From a virus: DNA of 53,177 bases. The stretch lies in the IMG/VR virus record IMGVR_UViG_3300020185_000063, positions 1-53,177 of that record. One strand, 5' to 3'. Each line of letters opens with the position of its first letter. Position 1 is the first letter of the stretch. This document shows, one piece after another, positions 16,401-25,266 of the stretch. The notes below the pieces were generated by a model. That model was not told the DNA's origin, ran no database searches, and saw only the letters and a list, made by a program, of their open reading frames with translations. The translations under genes and the position numbers were made by a program.

Positions 16401-17592
16401 AAATGATTTATCATTAGATGAATGGAATAACAGATACCAACCAAGATATGAGGAGTACACTAAGTATAATACTGTATATTCTCAACAACCTACACTAGTT
16501 AAATCTGTTGGATTAGGAAGCAAGATAAAGAAGGTTCAGGAGTTTGATACTCGAATCATGGCTTCAAAAGAAAAGATACCTGGAGAGTTTGTTGACTCAT
16601 GGACAGATTTCTTAGAGAATGAGACACTGGATCTTGATGGACAATATGGCCCAATCAACGCGGTAGTAAATATGCGTGACCAGGTATTCTGTTTACAAGA
16701 CACTGCGGTAGCACAAATTAGTATTAATCCTAGAGTTCAAATTAATCCAGAAGATGGAATTGGACTAGAGTTAGGTACTGGTGGAATACTTCAGGAATAT
16801 AGTTACAAAAGTACAGTGGCAGGATGCCTGAATAGATGGGGTGTAGTTAAGTCAGAAAATGCATTTTACTTTATAGATGCAATCAACAAAGGTATTATAT
16901 CATTTGACGGTAATGTAGGTAGATTATCTGATGCTAAAGGATTCCACCACGAATTACTTAATAGAATGAAATTAGAAGACTTGAGATTTGACAATCCTGT
17001 ATTAGGAAAAGGTGTTCAAGTAGGATACAATCCTGTAAACTCAGATGTTTACTTTTCATTTTTACAGTCAACAGATAGTTTTACATTAGGATTCAATGAA
17101 GTTTTAGGAGAATTTATCAGCTACTATGATTATGTACCAGCGTGGTATGTAAACAAAGGATCTGTTATGATGACTACTAATCCAAATAACAAACAGATAT
17201 GGGAGCACTTTAAAGGTGTGCCTAATAATTTTTATGGAACAAACTATAAGAGTGCTATTACATTACATGTCGCACCACAAGGTGACGAGATTATACTTAA
17301 TGGTGCTACTTACAAACTGGAGCTTACTAACCAAAATGGTGTTGAAGTCCCAAACAAAGGGTTAACTGGAGTTAGAGTCTATAACGAATATCAAGACTCT
17401 GGAGAAGTAGAATTAATATTAAGAACAAATGTTTGGAAGAAGTTTAGGAACTGGAAACTCAATTTCCCAAGACAGTCTGGCTCACGAGACAGAGTTAGGA
17501 GTGCTTGGGGATTTGCTGAGTTCTCATTTGATAATGCAGATGGCAACAAACTTATCCTGCATGACATAACAATTTTCTATACACAACACTAA
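13492..17592 (+). CDS. Tail muzzle / stabilisation protein (crAss-like)
   Basis: The 1366-aa product has the size (about 1350 aa) and N-terminal signature of the crAss-like muzzle protein, often annotated as stabilisation protein: YKGMSKDLARDL then KYFDAKNIRIMATD. The body is predicted beta-rich and extends to a C-terminal jelly-roll-like region (KLELTNQNGVEVPNKG, NVWKKFRNWKLNFPRQSG). No membrane segment or enzymatic motif is visible. It lies right after the ring cluster and before the cargo genes, as expected for the distal tail tube that closes the virion before infection. A promoter for the cargo genes follows within 50 bp. Confidence 0.85.
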   Translation: MIKKHISSYKGMSKDLARDLQSDKYFDAKNIRIMATDQKSSFAVTNEAGNELVFQIPTPIFDFNNTRITYDVNGVTKELKYTTNSSVIPRCRLEEDYVDTSAIPVAKTSLDQIIIGVKELRDSAIFITTDNFGFDCFWELTGLDNGNYDLNLLYMGNLGLSTSNLVQIIYNYENSVIQKIYFVDGKHQLRYFNIKQSVENGDLVNLIDLNPDAIDTVSTFTLSQPEPDQVISGGSHTSGMIQYAYGLYILNGAQTTISPVSELIPIDKGPNLGGGEVNEVLGRSVVVNIPSIDTQFTNIKIYSIKYTAFNEIPEIKIIADREIDNFDNFSVIDDGTSTETISLEAFTFLGSAPIIPQHIITKDNRLFPINVKQQRFIVDLDMRAYSYSSGGSAVVMENVSVDDASNIQGTTRTVPGDFNIPPKHDSINADYETYKFQSNGTTVGAEGKYVKLEIFQASLSDSEARNYQFLKDRELYRFGLKFYNRRGQTSDPKWIADLKTPSGNLEGDYNQLRVTLTADFYVWLNDSSNFESDDDKPIGYKILRADRTLLDQTIYAQGFINPTIANYKSRSKNVSYAERVRRVNSNESDILPSMVRMFESQKPMVKCKDYHCLSWIYEDSNCFSCWEGGVPGIGRYLGLSRQRSTEGFKSSDSQDFVAQNYQHSRLMQFFSPEVLFRNAQIDASYKLRVVGLAEQDDIANWSAEVNPVNANKDQETIFKGGLTTSTLGVTYQIISGSPSSLSDQGFFGPTNSEGRRAEHQVYRSFNGTYYPAPNVDEYEIYGTPEITEHAADFKRYNNDGALRYANSLKTMIMDNWNYSADVHKDANVQILGCNTNGARCITFAQGPDDPTFPLESRMTIERMHELSNISETKGVLIAEFVKDNSVLYTSNIYGGMSFEAKANATYIEIGKFQTINNSTILIESPGDTFVDVFTFTKLVKDDLEINSENYNLLSEIVSVRVETTVDLKNRNDLSLDEWNNRYQPRYEEYTKYNTVYSQQPTLVKSVGLGSKIKKVQEFDTRIMASKEKIPGEFVDSWTDFLENETLDLDGQYGPINAVVNMRDQVFCLQDTAVAQISINPRVQINPEDGIGLELGTGGILQEYSYKSTVAGCLNRWGVVKSENAFYFIDAINKGIISFDGNVGRLSDAKGFHHELLNRMKLEDLRFDNPVLGKGVQVGYNPVNSDVYFSFLQSTDSFTLGFNEVLGEFISYYDYVPAWYVNKGSVMMTTNPNNKQIWEHFKGVPNNFYGTNYKSAITLHVAPQGDEIILNGATYKLELTNQNGVEVPNKGLTGVRVYNEYQDSGEVELILRTNVWKKFRNWKLNFPRQSGSRDRVRSAWGFAEFSFDNADGNKLILHDITIFYTQH

Positions 17593-17611
17593 GTTTGTGT
17601 GATATAGAATA

Positions 17612-17642
17612 TTGACAAAAGATTCTTAATTTCATATATTTG
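17612..17642 (+). promoter_or_regulatory. Bacteroidota-type promoter before the cargo genes
   Basis: TTG at 17612-17614 and TATATTTG at 17635-17642 are 20 bp apart, identical in both boxes and in spacing to the promoter at 10411-10442. The predicted start site (about 17647-17650) falls at or next to the ATG of the 35-aa frame at 17647, so that frame would be leaderless or not translated. Confidence 0.75.
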
Positions 17643-17646
17643 TGAT

Positions 17647-17754
17647 ATGCGTCATAACAAGGAACAATTTAAAAGTATATTAAAACTGCTAGGAGGCTCT
17701 GTATTTGTCGGAGCTTTCGGCTTTGCAACAGCATGGTCAAATCGCATGTATTAA
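17647..17754 (+). CDS. Possible 35-aa membrane peptide
   Basis: ATG at 17647 opens a 35-aa frame with a basic N-terminus (MRHNKEQFK) and one hydrophobic segment of about 20 residues containing LLGGSVFVGAFGFATAW, then SNRMY and TAA. It fills most of the 187-bp gap between the muzzle gene and the first cargo gene. It could be a small holin-like or accessory membrane protein. However, it has no Shine-Dalgarno sequence, and the predicted transcription start coincides with its ATG, so it may instead be part of the leader for the cargo operon. Confidence 0.4.
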   Translation: MRHNKEQFKSILKLLGGSVFVGAFGFATAWSNRMY

Positions 17755-17779
17755 CAGTTAAGCATCAAAAAATTAAACC

Positions 17780-20272
17780 TTGGAAATAAATAATAATCCA
17801 AATAAAAAATCTAAAGAAACAGCCTCTCTGAATAGGGAGGCTTTCAAGCATGCAATAGGTATGTTGGAGTCTAGTGGTGGAAAAAAATTAGATAACCCAA
17901 CATCATCTGCAGCAGGTAAGTATCATTTCTTATATAGTTTGATAAAGAAAGATCCTGATATGAAAGGTATTTCGAAACGTCAGTTTATAGGTGATCCAGA
18001 ACTGCAAGAGAAAATTATGGATAAAGCTCTCGATGGAAAATTGGAGGGATTTACATACGGTGAAGGATATGCAAAGAAGCTAATAAATAAATATCAGTCT
18101 GATGCTGACGTTAATGATGTATCAGCTCTTATTCACTTCCTCGGCCCACAAGGGACTGATGATTATCTTAGTAACCCAGATAGCTACGTAGTTCCCGGAA
18201 CAAATTTATCTGGTCAAGAATATGTATCTAAGTTTAGAAAACATTTTGATTCATTTACACCACCTGAGTCTAAGCCTGAACCTATACCTGAACCAAAGAG
18301 ATCTTTGTTTTCAGATAATATGAAAAAGAATTTACCAGTAAGAGAAATGGTAGCAGAGAGTACTTCTATTGCTCAACCTCAAATGAAACAAATACCAAAT
18401 ATTAATCAGTTTCTTGAAGGTGGTCAAATTAGTGGTCAAGTAGGTAGTAAAATAACTGGAGATGCTAGTGATTTGGTTACTATGTTTGAGAATGGTGGTA
18501 GCCACGAACAAAATTCATTAGGTGGTATTCCTCAAGGAACAGGATCTAATGGCAAGCCTAATCTTGTAGAAGAGGGTGAGACTAAATGGAATGATTATAT
18601 CTTCTCTAATGCAATATCACTTGACGGAAGTTACGATATTAGTGGACAAAAAGGAAATGTCTTTAAGGACGGGGGAAAGCTTGGTGGTAAAAAGAAAGGT
18701 AAAACAACATCTGAAAGTAATGAAATTGGACAGTCAAAACCAATGACTAGTGCACTAAGAAACATGCTTCCTTTACCACAGAATGGAGCTCAATTACTTG
18801 CATCACTTGCAAATGAAGATAGCACATATACTACTAAAGATGGTGGTTCAAAGGCAAATGAACACTTATATAGAAGTGTGAGGAATGCAGTAAAGAGAAC
18901 TGGAAAAAATAAAGGTGGAACTGAGTATAAGGATTATAGTCCACAAATAGACAATGATTTAAACTCATTAAGAATGAATGCTGCAGATATGGCATTAGGT
19001 AGTGTATTATCTCCTGAGCTAGAAGCTGCTACAACATACGGAAGAGTATCTTATGATTTTGATCCAAAAACCGGCAATGTAAAAATATACGATACTTATG
19101 ACTTTAATAAGACTCCAGGCGGTAAAGGTGTTTACTCTAATATAAGATCTGCTGCAGGTAATGCAAGTAAGGGAAAATTAGATTCAACTCCAAAGCTAAT
19201 TGGAGAATTCAATATGAATGACGATCCAGATGATGTTAAATTTATGGATGTAGTAAATAATGTGCTTAACCCTATTGACGCATTGGACATTGATTATAGT
19301 TCAATAAAAAAAGCCACTAACAAAGCAAGTGAAGTAGGTAATAAGATATATGATGGAGCGAGTAAGGTGGGTAATGAACTTTATAAAAAAGGTAATAAAC
19401 TTTATAGAAAGGGAAAAGAATTCATCAACTCGTTTGAAGATGGAGGTGAACTGATGACAGGCGGCAAGGATAAGAAAAAAAATACTTCTTCTGAAATGGG
19501 CCCTATAGAACCTGAGTCTGCAAAGTATCCATTAAAGTTTACAAAGACTCAATCTAAGTTTCACAAAAAAGGTAGTGATATGTATGTTGATGATATCCGC
19601 GATAAATACATGGGTTCTACAATTCCGTTCCAGAACACAGTTCCAGAAGGAGAAGTTGATTTTCAAGGAGCAGTTCAAGATGAAAGTGCTAAGGCATTTT
19701 TAGAAAGATATAATAATACTTGGACTCGCAATAAAATGAAGGAGCAAGCAGGATTAACTGATTATGATATTGACAATATGATATTAAGAGGATTGAATGC
19801 TACTAAACAAGTTGGAGGTAATGTGCCAGGATCTAAAGGATCTTATGATTCTAAAGAAAATGTAGTAAAAATGGATCCAGAACATGAACACAATAAAGAT
19901 GCTGAGACTCACGAAAGAGTACATGCTTCAGGATTTGATGCAGCTCAAGGATTGAATTTACTCAATGTGTTAGGTAATTCATTCCAGCAAGGTGATAGTA
20001 GAAACTTTTTAAAGAAATTCTCTCCTGAAACTTTAAGGTATTTAAATATGCCTCACGAAGCATACGGAAACTTTGTTGAGTTTAGAGAGAAGTTGGGATT
20101 AAAACCTGGTCAAAAAATAACTCCAAAAAAGTTAAAGAAATTAGTAAAAGAAAAAGATGCTACTATGGAAAATTTCTATCGAGCATTTAATGATGAAAAT
20201 ATAACAGAAGCACTAAACACTATTGCTATGCAAGACAATGGCAATAGTATTAACGATTATAAAATAGCATAA
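17780..20272 (+). CDS. Virion cargo protein with lytic transglycosylase-like and zincin-like motifs
   Basis: The 830-aa product starts at TTG. The first in-frame ATG is codon 28 and would remove the front of the catalytic helix, and a stop lies two codons upstream of the TTG. Residues 18-150 resemble a soluble lytic transglycosylase: Glu30 in IGMLESSGG, then SSAAGKYHFLYSL. The middle contains FENGGSHEQNSLGG followed by NLVEEGETKWNDYIFS, a motif I associate with crAss-like cargo proteins, and long disordered Lys/Gly stretches. Residues 711-715 read HERVH inside ETHERVHASGFD, the zinc metallopeptidase signature HExxH. It probably digests peptidoglycan during entry and may process itself or other cargo. 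A hairpin (17821-17842) lies just inside the coding region. Confidence 0.7.
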   Translation: MEINNNPNKKSKETASLNREAFKHAIGMLESSGGKKLDNPTSSAAGKYHFLYSLIKKDPDMKGISKRQFIGDPELQEKIMDKALDGKLEGFTYGEGYAKKLINKYQSDADVNDVSALIHFLGPQGTDDYLSNPDSYVVPGTNLSGQEYVSKFRKHFDSFTPPESKPEPIPEPKRSLFSDNMKKNLPVREMVAESTSIAQPQMKQIPNINQFLEGGQISGQVGSKITGDASDLVTMFENGGSHEQNSLGGIPQGTGSNGKPNLVEEGETKWNDYIFSNAISLDGSYDISGQKGNVFKDGGKLGGKKKGKTTSESNEIGQSKPMTSALRNMLPLPQNGAQLLASLANEDSTYTTKDGGSKANEHLYRSVRNAVKRTGKNKGGTEYKDYSPQIDNDLNSLRMNAADMALGSVLSPELEAATTYGRVSYDFDPKTGNVKIYDTYDFNKTPGGKGVYSNIRSAAGNASKGKLDSTPKLIGEFNMNDDPDDVKFMDVVNNVLNPIDALDIDYSSIKKATNKASEVGNKIYDGASKVGNELYKKGNKLYRKGKEFINSFEDGGELMTGGKDKKKNTSSEMGPIEPESAKYPLKFTKTQSKFHKKGSDMYVDDIRDKYMGSTIPFQNTVPEGEVDFQGAVQDESAKAFLERYNNTWTRNKMKEQAGLTDYDIDNMILRGLNATKQVGGNVPGSKGSYDSKENVVKMDPEHEHNKDAETHERVHASGFDAAQGLNLLNVLGNSFQQGDSRNFLKKFSPETLRYLNMPHEAYGNFVEFREKLGLKPGQKITPKKLKKLVKEKDATMENFYRAFNDENITEALNTIAMQDNGNSINDYKIA

Positions 20273-20273
20273 C

Positions 20274-22970
20274 ATGGATATTATATCTAAATTTAATCTA
20301 CCTAAATATATTAAAGGAAAATCCTTTGCAGAAGCTAGTTCTGTAATAGCTAAGAAATTTGAAAATAGGAATAGTCCAGAGGATGTTGCTACTTTAAATG
20401 AACTTCAGTCAAGATTACAGCAGGCTCAAGAATATGTTAAGGCAGAACAAGAGAAAAAGACTAAACCTAGTAAGGCGGCACAGAGCATTTCTTCCCCCGA
20501 AGGAATGGGAGGTGCAGAGCCGTCAGGCTCTGAGCTTGCGTCCAACCCTAACAATCAATATGCTTTAGGTGGATTACTTGGTATGTTAGGAGGAGCTGGA
20601 GCTGGAGCAGGTGCGGCTGCTGGAGCTGCTGGAGCAGGAGCTGCAGGAGCTATATCTGGAGGTGCTGGTGCGGCTGGTGCAGCAGGTGCGGCTAGTAAAA
20701 TACCAGGTATAGGAAGCGTTATAGGTGCGGCTGGTACTGCATTAGACCTAGCTAATACTGCATTTGGCAAACCAAACGTTGATACTACTGGTGCGACTCC
20801 ACCACCAGAGATGCCATCTCAAGGAGCTATGGCTGCTCAAGGTGCTATGAAAGGCATGTCTGCAGGAGCAAGTTTTGGTCCTATCGGTGCAGGTGTAGGT
20901 GCCATTGTAGGAGGTGCAGCCGGATTAATAGGTGGTAAAAAAGGAAAAGATGCTGAAGCTAAAGCTAGTTATGAATACACATCTAAGTTACACAATGACG
21001 CTAGTAATAGTTATAGAACAGGTGGTCCATTAGGATCAGGCATTGGATCTCTTGTAAATATGTTTGTTGAATCTCAAGAAGGAGATGTCCCTGATTTATC
21101 AGCAGTAATGGATAACAAGACAAACTTAATGAGAGATACTGAAGGTATAGATGTTACTGGGATAAGAAAGAAGAACCAACAGTTTGAAGAGATGGGATTA
21201 GATAGTGATTCTATTGATGCCATGGAGCTTGAAGATGAGACTGCTGAATTAACTGAGTTTGCTGATTCACTTGATGATGGAAGCAAAAGTGCAAATACTA
21301 ATACATCTAAAAATACAAATACAAAAAAAGGTGGATTTAATCCTGCTGAACTTTTAAGATACGCACCTGCGGCTATGAATATAGGTCAACTTGCAGGTTT
21401 AAAGAAACCAGAGCAAATAGCATTAGCTAGACTTGGAAACAAGTATGAGAAGCAATTGGTTGATGAGAAAGGATTACAGAACACTGTTCAAGGATCTGTA
21501 AACAATATGAGAGATGCTATTACAAATGCTTCTGGTGGAGATGCTGGTGGAACTAGAGCTAGTTTACTTGCTTCTCAATTACAAGGAACTAAAGCATTAT
21601 CTAGTGCTTATCAACAAGCAACAGAAGCTAACAGAAATGAGAGTAGAAGAGAACAAGAATTTGACTTAGGTGTAGATAGACAAAATTTACAGCAAGGTAA
21701 CCTTGAAACTAATTTAAACTTAGAGCAAGAGGCTGCTTATCAAACTAACAAATCAAAATTATTATCTCAGATAGGTGATAATCTAGGTGATGTTGGTAGA
21801 GAAGAGATGTTTAAGAAGTATCCTGAACTGATAGGTCTTGGTTATGATTCAAAAGGTAATCCAATAAACAGAAGACCTGCTTCTCAAAGAAGTGCAAATA
21901 CTAGTGCTGACACTCCAAATCAAATAGATCCTAATCAAAACAATGAAGATGTTTCATTTAATGAAGTTGTTGACGAGAATTATAATGATATGATTAATAC
22001 TATCGATGAATTCTACTCTGACGGAACTCTTAAAAAAAAAAAAGAAAATCCGGAACTAGAAGGAATTAATCAACCTGAAACAACTAATGAGGGAAGTCCA
22101 AATGATAACACTATCACTTTGACTCAAGAAGAATTAGATGGGCCTGATACAGAAACAGCAGGTGAGTTTCAAGAAATAGGAGGAGATGATTCAGCTCAAA
22201 ACACGCTGTATGATGACATGCTTAAAACACTTGAAAGTGATGTAAATAAAGCAACTGTGGGTGGAGTAAAAGCAGAACCAGTTGAGGCAGTAGTTTCAAA
22301 TGAAGCATCACCTAAAGAAAAAATAAAAGCTAAAGAGATTGTACAAAAAGAATTAGACAATCCAGAAAAAGCTAAAGAAACTATTGACAATATAGTAGAG
22401 AAAGAAGATGACACAATCTCGAAAAATCCTCTTAACATTGCCAATAAGTATTTAGGATTTGATGAAACTAATATTGAGCATCAGAATACAATCAAAGGAT
22501 TCTTGGATCAAGCTGTTCCTGGATTTGTTAAAAATAAATCTGATGTAGCAAAAGACTCAAGTGCTTGGTGTGCAGCCTTTGTTAATAGCATAATTAAAGA
22601 AGGTAGTTTCGAAGACTTGAATGATGAAGGTGACAAGTACAATTTAATTAGAGCTAAGGCTTATCAAAAGATAGGTAGTGATGTAGGAGGAATAGATGTA
22701 GCAAAGCCTGGTGATGTGGTTGTAGTTAGAAGTAAAGATTCTATGGGATACCATGTTGCTTTTTACTCAGGAAGAAAAAATGGAAGACACCTAATGTTAG
22801 GTGGAAACCAAAACAATAGAGTTAGTGTAAAAGAGATAGATGAAGATTTACTCGACATTGTTTCTGTAAGAAGATTGAATGGTATTCAGGACATCAAAAC
22901 AGCTAACTTAGAAAAAATAATTAATACAGAATTTTATGATACTGCTGATAAAGAAGCAGTAATTAGATAA
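20274..22970 (+). CDS. Virion cargo protein with C-terminal CHAP-like endopeptidase
   Basis: The 898-aa product has a Gly/Ala-rich region (about residues 95-225, hydrophobic enough to insert in membrane) and a disordered acidic middle. A C-terminal domain of about 150 residues resembles TIGR02594/CHAP cysteine hydrolases. Its probable catalytic residues are Cys766 (SSAWCAAFVNSII) and His827 (MGYHVAFYSGRKNG), followed by MLGGNQNNRVSV. The motif YRTGGPLGSGIGSLVNMF matches crAss-like cargo proteins. A run of 12 A (codons 587-590) lies between the N-terminal part and the enzyme domain; slippage there by one base either way gives an early stop. Its start lies one base after the preceding stop, so the two cell-wall-active proteins are coupled. 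A role in peptidoglycan opening during DNA ejection is likely. Confidence 0.72.
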   Translation: MDIISKFNLPKYIKGKSFAEASSVIAKKFENRNSPEDVATLNELQSRLQQAQEYVKAEQEKKTKPSKAAQSISSPEGMGGAEPSGSELASNPNNQYALGGLLGMLGGAGAGAGAAAGAAGAGAAGAISGGAGAAGAAGAASKIPGIGSVIGAAGTALDLANTAFGKPNVDTTGATPPPEMPSQGAMAAQGAMKGMSAGASFGPIGAGVGAIVGGAAGLIGGKKGKDAEAKASYEYTSKLHNDASNSYRTGGPLGSGIGSLVNMFVESQEGDVPDLSAVMDNKTNLMRDTEGIDVTGIRKKNQQFEEMGLDSDSIDAMELEDETAELTEFADSLDDGSKSANTNTSKNTNTKKGGFNPAELLRYAPAAMNIGQLAGLKKPEQIALARLGNKYEKQLVDEKGLQNTVQGSVNNMRDAITNASGGDAGGTRASLLASQLQGTKALSSAYQQATEANRNESRREQEFDLGVDRQNLQQGNLETNLNLEQEAAYQTNKSKLLSQIGDNLGDVGREEMFKKYPELIGLGYDSKGNPINRRPASQRSANTSADTPNQIDPNQNNEDVSFNEVVDENYNDMINTIDEFYSDGTLKKKKENPELEGINQPETTNEGSPNDNTITLTQEELDGPDTETAGEFQEIGGDDSAQNTLYDDMLKTLESDVNKATVGGVKAEPVEAVVSNEASPKEKIKAKEIVQKELDNPEKAKETIDNIVEKEDDTISKNPLNIANKYLGFDETNIEHQNTIKGFLDQAVPGFVKNKSDVAKDSSAWCAAFVNSIIKEGSFEDLNDEGDKYNLIRAKAYQKIGSDVGGIDVAKPGDVVVVRSKDSMGYHVAFYSGRKNGRHLMLGGNQNNRVSVKEIDEDLLDIVSVRRLNGIQDIKTANLEKIINTEFYDTADKEAVIR
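22032..22043 (+). repeat. A12 homopolymer inside the cargo/endopeptidase gene
   Basis: Twelve consecutive A residues encode four lysines at residues 587-590 of the 898-aa cargo protein. One extra A leads to a stop after RKSGTRRN, and one missing A leads to a stop after IRN. RNA polymerase or ribosome slippage would therefore make a shorter form without the C-terminal CHAP-like domain. Confidence 0.85.
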
Positions 22971-22992
22971 AAATTTATATATTTACAATATT

Positions 22993-25266
22993 ATGGCAGG
23001 ACGTACAGCAGACATATCAACATCATCATTTAAACCACTATCTCTCGATGAGATTATGATGGTTCCTTTAGCTAAGCAAAAGCAAGAGGATCAGCTATTG
23101 GCAGATGCAGACAAGTTTAATCAATTGCAAGCTGATGTCTTATCTGGAGATAAGGAAAAAGCTGAGGGTATAATTAATCAATATAAGAGCCAAGCATCTA
23201 GCTTAGCTGATGAGATTATATCCAAAGGTGTTGATAGAGAACAATTTCATAAGCTAAGAGGATTGAAATCTAAATTAGCTAATGAATACTCTACTGGATT
23301 TTTAGGAGTTGCTGGTGCAAACAAAAAATCAGCAGCAGAGTACTTGAAAAGAATGAAAACTCAAGATGGTCGTCAAGGATGGTCTGCACAAGAAGCAAAT
23401 GATTTTGTTAACAAGCAGATTTCAGGATTCTCAAGCATGGATGAAAATGGAGATTTCAAATCATTTAATGGAAGAGAATTAGCTAAGTGGCAAGATGAAG
23501 ATAAATTCATTGATGCCGCGGCTGACAGAGTTAAAGGTAGTATTTCAAGTAAATCATATCAAGCTATTAAGGTTGGTGGTCTTCCTGAATTTTATAATGC
23601 TGTAAGAGATAATGAAATTAGTGGAGCTGATTTTAACACAGTGATGGCATCTATAAAGTCATCAACTGAAACAAGCCCTGAAATGCTTGCACACTTGAAA
23701 CAACGTGCAGAATTTACTGAGGAAGAAAACTGGAATGACTTTGGTGAGTTTAGAAATGTCGACATCAAACAACCTGATGGAACTACTAAAAAAGTATATA
23801 CATACGTACCTGGTAAATCAAGGTACGCTCAAAAAATGCTAGGTATCGGTAAAGCTAAGTCATCTAAGACATTAAAAATTAGTGACAAGTTTGTCAAAAA
23901 TGATGTCATGTTTCAAATGTGGAAAAATAATTTTGATGAGCAACAACTTGTTAAAATGTATAAGATTCAAACTGGAGAATACTTAGACTTAAAGCCTAAA
24001 GATTTAGTTGAGATGAGAGACCTTAATGCTAGTCTTAGTGTTGGGGTAACTGAGTATGAAGGAAGGATGAAAGAGTTAGAAACACAGCTACTTAACGAAG
24101 GTGTTGATCCGGAAAATATAAAATCACATCCACAGTACTTACCAATGCTTAATGATTACACTCAAGCAAAAACTGACTTAACTAATTCTCAAAATTATAT
24201 TAAACAACTAGAAACTAGTGCTTATGAAAGACTAGATGATAACGGAAAGTCTTGGATCAATGCTAAGAAAATATATGACCAATATAACGGAGATGCAGTA
24301 GAGGCTGTTCACGCTGAATATGGAATAGATCCATCGACACTTGTAGAAGGTTATAATTTCCCTAATACCGAAAGAGGTGAGGCTAGCAAACAAGAAATGA
24401 TTAGAGAAAGGTCTGAAAGATATTTAGCTAAGGAAAATGGTGTAGAAATTCCAACAAACATCTCTGTATTTGATTTTGACAGTAAATATGAGAATACTGC
24501 TGAGAAAATGGATGATCTTATCATGGAAGATATGGAAGCTAACAAAAAAGGTGTTGCTTATACGAAAGTAAACATGCCTAAGACTGGTAAATACTCAAGC
24601 TCTAAGTATAGAACATTTACAGATTTAAGCGAAGAGTTTTTAGACCCAAAAACTGTTACTGTATTAGGGCAGGATAAAATGTCTATAAATGAATACATTG
24701 AAACTGGTGAATTTAAAGATGCTATTGGCGGTTCTGTAAATGCAAAAGAAGGTTTTGAATTTAAAAAATCATTTACTATTGATGGATTCACTGACAAAGG
24801 TGTTCCTTTCGATGAAGTTATTATAAGGAGTAAAGTTGATCCAACAAAACAAGTTATAATTCAAGTTCGTTCTGAAGATTATTCAATGAAAAAAGAACTA
24901 TTTGAATCACTAGTTGCTTCAGGAGATCCAAAACAAAGAATGGAAGGTGAGAAAGGATTGGCGAGCCAATTGTTTATGTCATCTATCAAACAGTCAAACA
25001 TGAGGTATCAAAATGAGGGAACAATGTATGTATCTCTTCCGGGAATGGGAAAAGATGGAGGTACACTCAAAACAAATGAAGTTACATATACAAGAAACAA
25101 AAATAAAGATGGTTCGATTGATTACAGCGTGTCATTGTTTGGAGAGCCTGTTGATTATAAAGGTGTTTATAATTTAAAAGGAGAAGCAGAAGTTGCATAC
25201 GCTTTAAAAGAAAAATACGAAGAGATACTTGAAGAAGTTTCTAATATTGAAGACACTGAAGAATAA
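22993..25266 (+). CDS. Virion cargo protein, helical, activity unknown
   Basis: The 757-aa product begins ADISTSSFKPLSLDEIMMVP, an N-terminal pattern (short Pro/Leu-containing segment followed by charged helices) that I recall from crAss-like cargo proteins. Residues about 30-140 and 340-480 look like long amphipathic helices rich in Lys, Glu and Gln. The C-terminal third is more beta-like. No signal peptide, membrane helix or catalytic motif is visible. Its TAA overlaps the ATG of the following giant gene as TAATG. It is probably packaged in the head or tail and ejected with the polymerase. The function is unknown. Confidence 0.6.
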   Translation: MAGRTADISTSSFKPLSLDEIMMVPLAKQKQEDQLLADADKFNQLQADVLSGDKEKAEGIINQYKSQASSLADEIISKGVDREQFHKLRGLKSKLANEYSTGFLGVAGANKKSAAEYLKRMKTQDGRQGWSAQEANDFVNKQISGFSSMDENGDFKSFNGRELAKWQDEDKFIDAAADRVKGSISSKSYQAIKVGGLPEFYNAVRDNEISGADFNTVMASIKSSTETSPEMLAHLKQRAEFTEEENWNDFGEFRNVDIKQPDGTTKKVYTYVPGKSRYAQKMLGIGKAKSSKTLKISDKFVKNDVMFQMWKNNFDEQQLVKMYKIQTGEYLDLKPKDLVEMRDLNASLSVGVTEYEGRMKELETQLLNEGVDPENIKSHPQYLPMLNDYTQAKTDLTNSQNYIKQLETSAYERLDDNGKSWINAKKIYDQYNGDAVEAVHAEYGIDPSTLVEGYNFPNTERGEASKQEMIRERSERYLAKENGVEIPTNISVFDFDSKYENTAEKMDDLIMEDMEANKKGVAYTKVNMPKTGKYSSSKYRTFTDLSEEFLDPKTVTVLGQDKMSINEYIETGEFKDAIGGSVNAKEGFEFKKSFTIDGFTDKGVPFDEVIIRSKVDPTKQVIIQVRSEDYSMKKELFESLVASGDPKQRMEGEKGLASQLFMSSIKQSNMRYQNEGTMYVSLPGMGKDGGTLKTNEVTYTRNKNKDGSIDYSVSLFGEPVDYKGVYNLKGEAEVAYALKEKYEEILEEVSNIEDTEE

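Noticed and set aside
20555-20770. Pro/Ala-rich minus-strand frame opposite the cargo protein
   Set aside because: It is the complement of the Gly/Ala-rich coding stretch of the plus-strand gene; similar Ser/Leu-rich minus frames throughout the late block are shadows too.
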